The translations under genes and the position numbers were made by a program. Source: Algicola sagamiensis DSM 14643 (GTDB taxonomy: Bacteria; Pseudomonadota; Gammaproteobacteria; Enterobacterales; Alteromonadaceae). Taken from it: a stretch of 64,000 nucleotides of DNA. How positions within the stretch are numbered: position 1 is the stretch's first letter; every line of letters starts with the position of its first letter. The stretch lies in NCBI RefSeq assembly GCF_000374485.1, contig NZ_KB894491.1, forward strand, positions 89,651 to 153,650, given 5' to 3'. Positions 63,179 to 64,000 of the stretch are shown here, one piece after another. The notes beneath the pieces are model-generated. The model did not search any database and was not told where the DNA came from. It worked only from the letters and a program-made list of their open reading frames with translations.

Positions 63179-63877
63179 ATGGCAGGTTTTGACAAGGTCG
63201 TAGACAACTACGAACAAGCAATGCAAGGACTGCAAGATGGCATGACCCTTATCGCAGGCGGATTTGGATTATGTGGTATTCCTGAAGGGTTAATTGCGGA
63301 GATCAAACGGATGAACACCCGGGAGCTCACTGTCGTATCCAATAACTGTGGTGTCGATGATTTTGGTTTAGGGATCTTACTAGAAGGACAACAAATAAAA
63401 AAAATCATTGCGTCATATGTTGGTGAGAACTCCATTTTTGAAAAACAAGCCATCGAAGGGACACTCGATGTTGAACTAACGCCACAAGGTACCCTTGCAG
63501 AAAAAATGCGTGCTGGCGGTGCAGGCATTCCTGCATTTTACACAGCAACAGGTTTTGGCACTCCGGTCGCTGAAGGGAAAGAAGTTCGAGAGTTCGATGG
63601 CCGTCCATACATCATGGAAGAATCAATCACAGGTGAATTTGCAATCGTGAAAGCTTGGAAAGCCGACCGATATGGTAATTTGGTATACCGAGATACTGCA
63701 ATGAACTTCAATCCTATGGCAGCAACCGCCGGGAAAATTACTGTGGCAGAAGTTGAAGAAATCGTCGAGCCTGGTGAGCTGGATCCTTGTCATATTCATA
63801 CACAAGGGATTTTTGTTGATCGTGTTATCAAAGGCAATTTTGAAAAACGCATCGAACGTCGTGTTACTCGGTCATAA
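63179..63877 (+). CDS. 3-oxoacid CoA-transferase subunit A
   Basis: A 232-residue A subunit that, with subunit B, activates acetoacetate to acetoacetyl-CoA using a CoA donor. IAGGFGLCGIPEGLI, SNNCGVDDFGLGILL, YVGENSIFEKQ and the end with GELDPCHIHTQGIFVDRVI are typical of succinyl-CoA:3-oxoacid transferase subunit A (ScoA). It is three bases after liuE, so leucine-derived acetoacetate is handled in the same operon, in place of the synthetase found in some liu clusters. Confidence 0.94.
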   Translation: MAGFDKVVDNYEQAMQGLQDGMTLIAGGFGLCGIPEGLIAEIKRMNTRELTVVSNNCGVDDFGLGILLEGQQIKKIIASYVGENSIFEKQAIEGTLDVELTPQGTLAEKMRAGGAGIPAFYTATGFGTPVAEGKEVREFDGRPYIMEESITGEFAIVKAWKADRYGNLVYRDTAMNFNPMAATAGKITVAEVEEIVEPGELDPCHIHTQGIFVDRVIKGNFEKRIERRVTRS

Positions 63878-63888
63878 GGGGAAAAGTC

Positions 63889-64000
63889 ATGTCATTATCT
63901 AGAGAACAAATCGCCATCCGCGTCTCACAAGAACTCAAAGATGGGTATTACGTTAACCTTGGTATCGGCATCCCCACACTCGTCGCAAACTATGTGCCAG
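63889..64000 (+). CDS. 3-oxoacid CoA-transferase subunit B, cut by the window end
   Basis: The first 37 codons of the B subunit are visible. The ATG at 63889 follows AAGGGGAAA. The translation opens MSLSREQIAIRV and continues with GYYVNLGIGIPTLVANYVP, matching the conserved start of ScoB/AtoA proteins. The catalytic Glu lies beyond the window. Confidence 0.92.
   Translation, partial: MSLSREQIAIRVSQELKDGYYVNLGIGIPTLVANYVP

Noticed and set aside
1-64000. CRISPR array, rRNA genes, complete insertion sequence or prophage
   Set aside because: No regularly spaced repeats, rRNA-like segments, transposase, integrase or phage structural genes were recognised.

Overview
The window looks like a chromosomal segment of a marine-type gammaproteobacterium. 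Three things support this: the aspS-yebC-ruvCAB order, the alaA-yfbR pair, and a branched-chain amino acid breakdown cluster with a MerR-type LiuR regulator. A VC2046/SO_2500-like gene suggests the Vibrionales/Alteromonadales neighbourhood. This is inference from gene content and order; no species is claimed. No rRNA, complete insertion sequence, prophage or CRISPR array was seen. One tRNA (Tyr) is present.

Layout. 1-3.4 kb: the end of an unrecognised gene, then two tandem paralogous secreted proteins with an HExxH motif near the C-terminus; their upstream boxes and terminators are duplicated too. 3.6-8.4 kb: minus-strand aspS-yebC-ruvC-ruvA-ruvB. 8.5-14.5 kb: small accessory genes (periplasmic proteins, an ASCH-like protein, an orphan TRAP-type binding protein, an AT-rich acetyltransferase-like gene, a Bax-type glucosaminidase). 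15-18 kb: alaA, yfbR and a patatin-like lipase. 18-25.6 kb: a sensor kinase, an outer-membrane barrel, and two paralogous betaine-type binding proteins on either side of a hybrid kinase whose sensor is itself a solute-binding domain.

25.6-38.6 kb holds the most distinctive system, an alpha-glucan/maltodextrin locus. An AraC-type regulator carries two C-terminal starch-binding-like (CBM21-like) modules. Next to it are a GH13 amylase lipoprotein, a MalK-E-F-G-type ABC importer whose MalF-like subunit has about 320 extra N-terminal residues, two proteins resembling the glucodextranase C-terminal binding module, and a large outer-membrane barrel between those two. The inferred flow is: glucan bound and trimmed at the cell envelope, passed through the outer-membrane barrel, bound by the MalE-like protein, imported by MalFGK, and reported to the regulator through its carbohydrate-binding modules.

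38.6-49 kb: mixed housekeeping and envelope genes (a family-3 binding protein, a histidine phosphatase, a secreted lipin-like phosphatase, YchJ, tRNA-Tyr, a receiver-TPR protein, a DUF2799 lipoprotein, a YHYH protein with a membrane partner, a secreted RCC1-repeat protein). 49 kb to the end: divergent valine/isoleucine and leucine catabolic operons. The leftward one is thiolase-mmsA-acyl-CoA dehydrogenase-hydrolase-mmsB-SDR. The rightward one is liuR-A-B-C-D-E followed by a CoA-transferase pair cut by the window end. Palindromes between them are likely LiuR operators. The leftward operon lacks the enoyl-CoA hydratase gene that usually sits in it.
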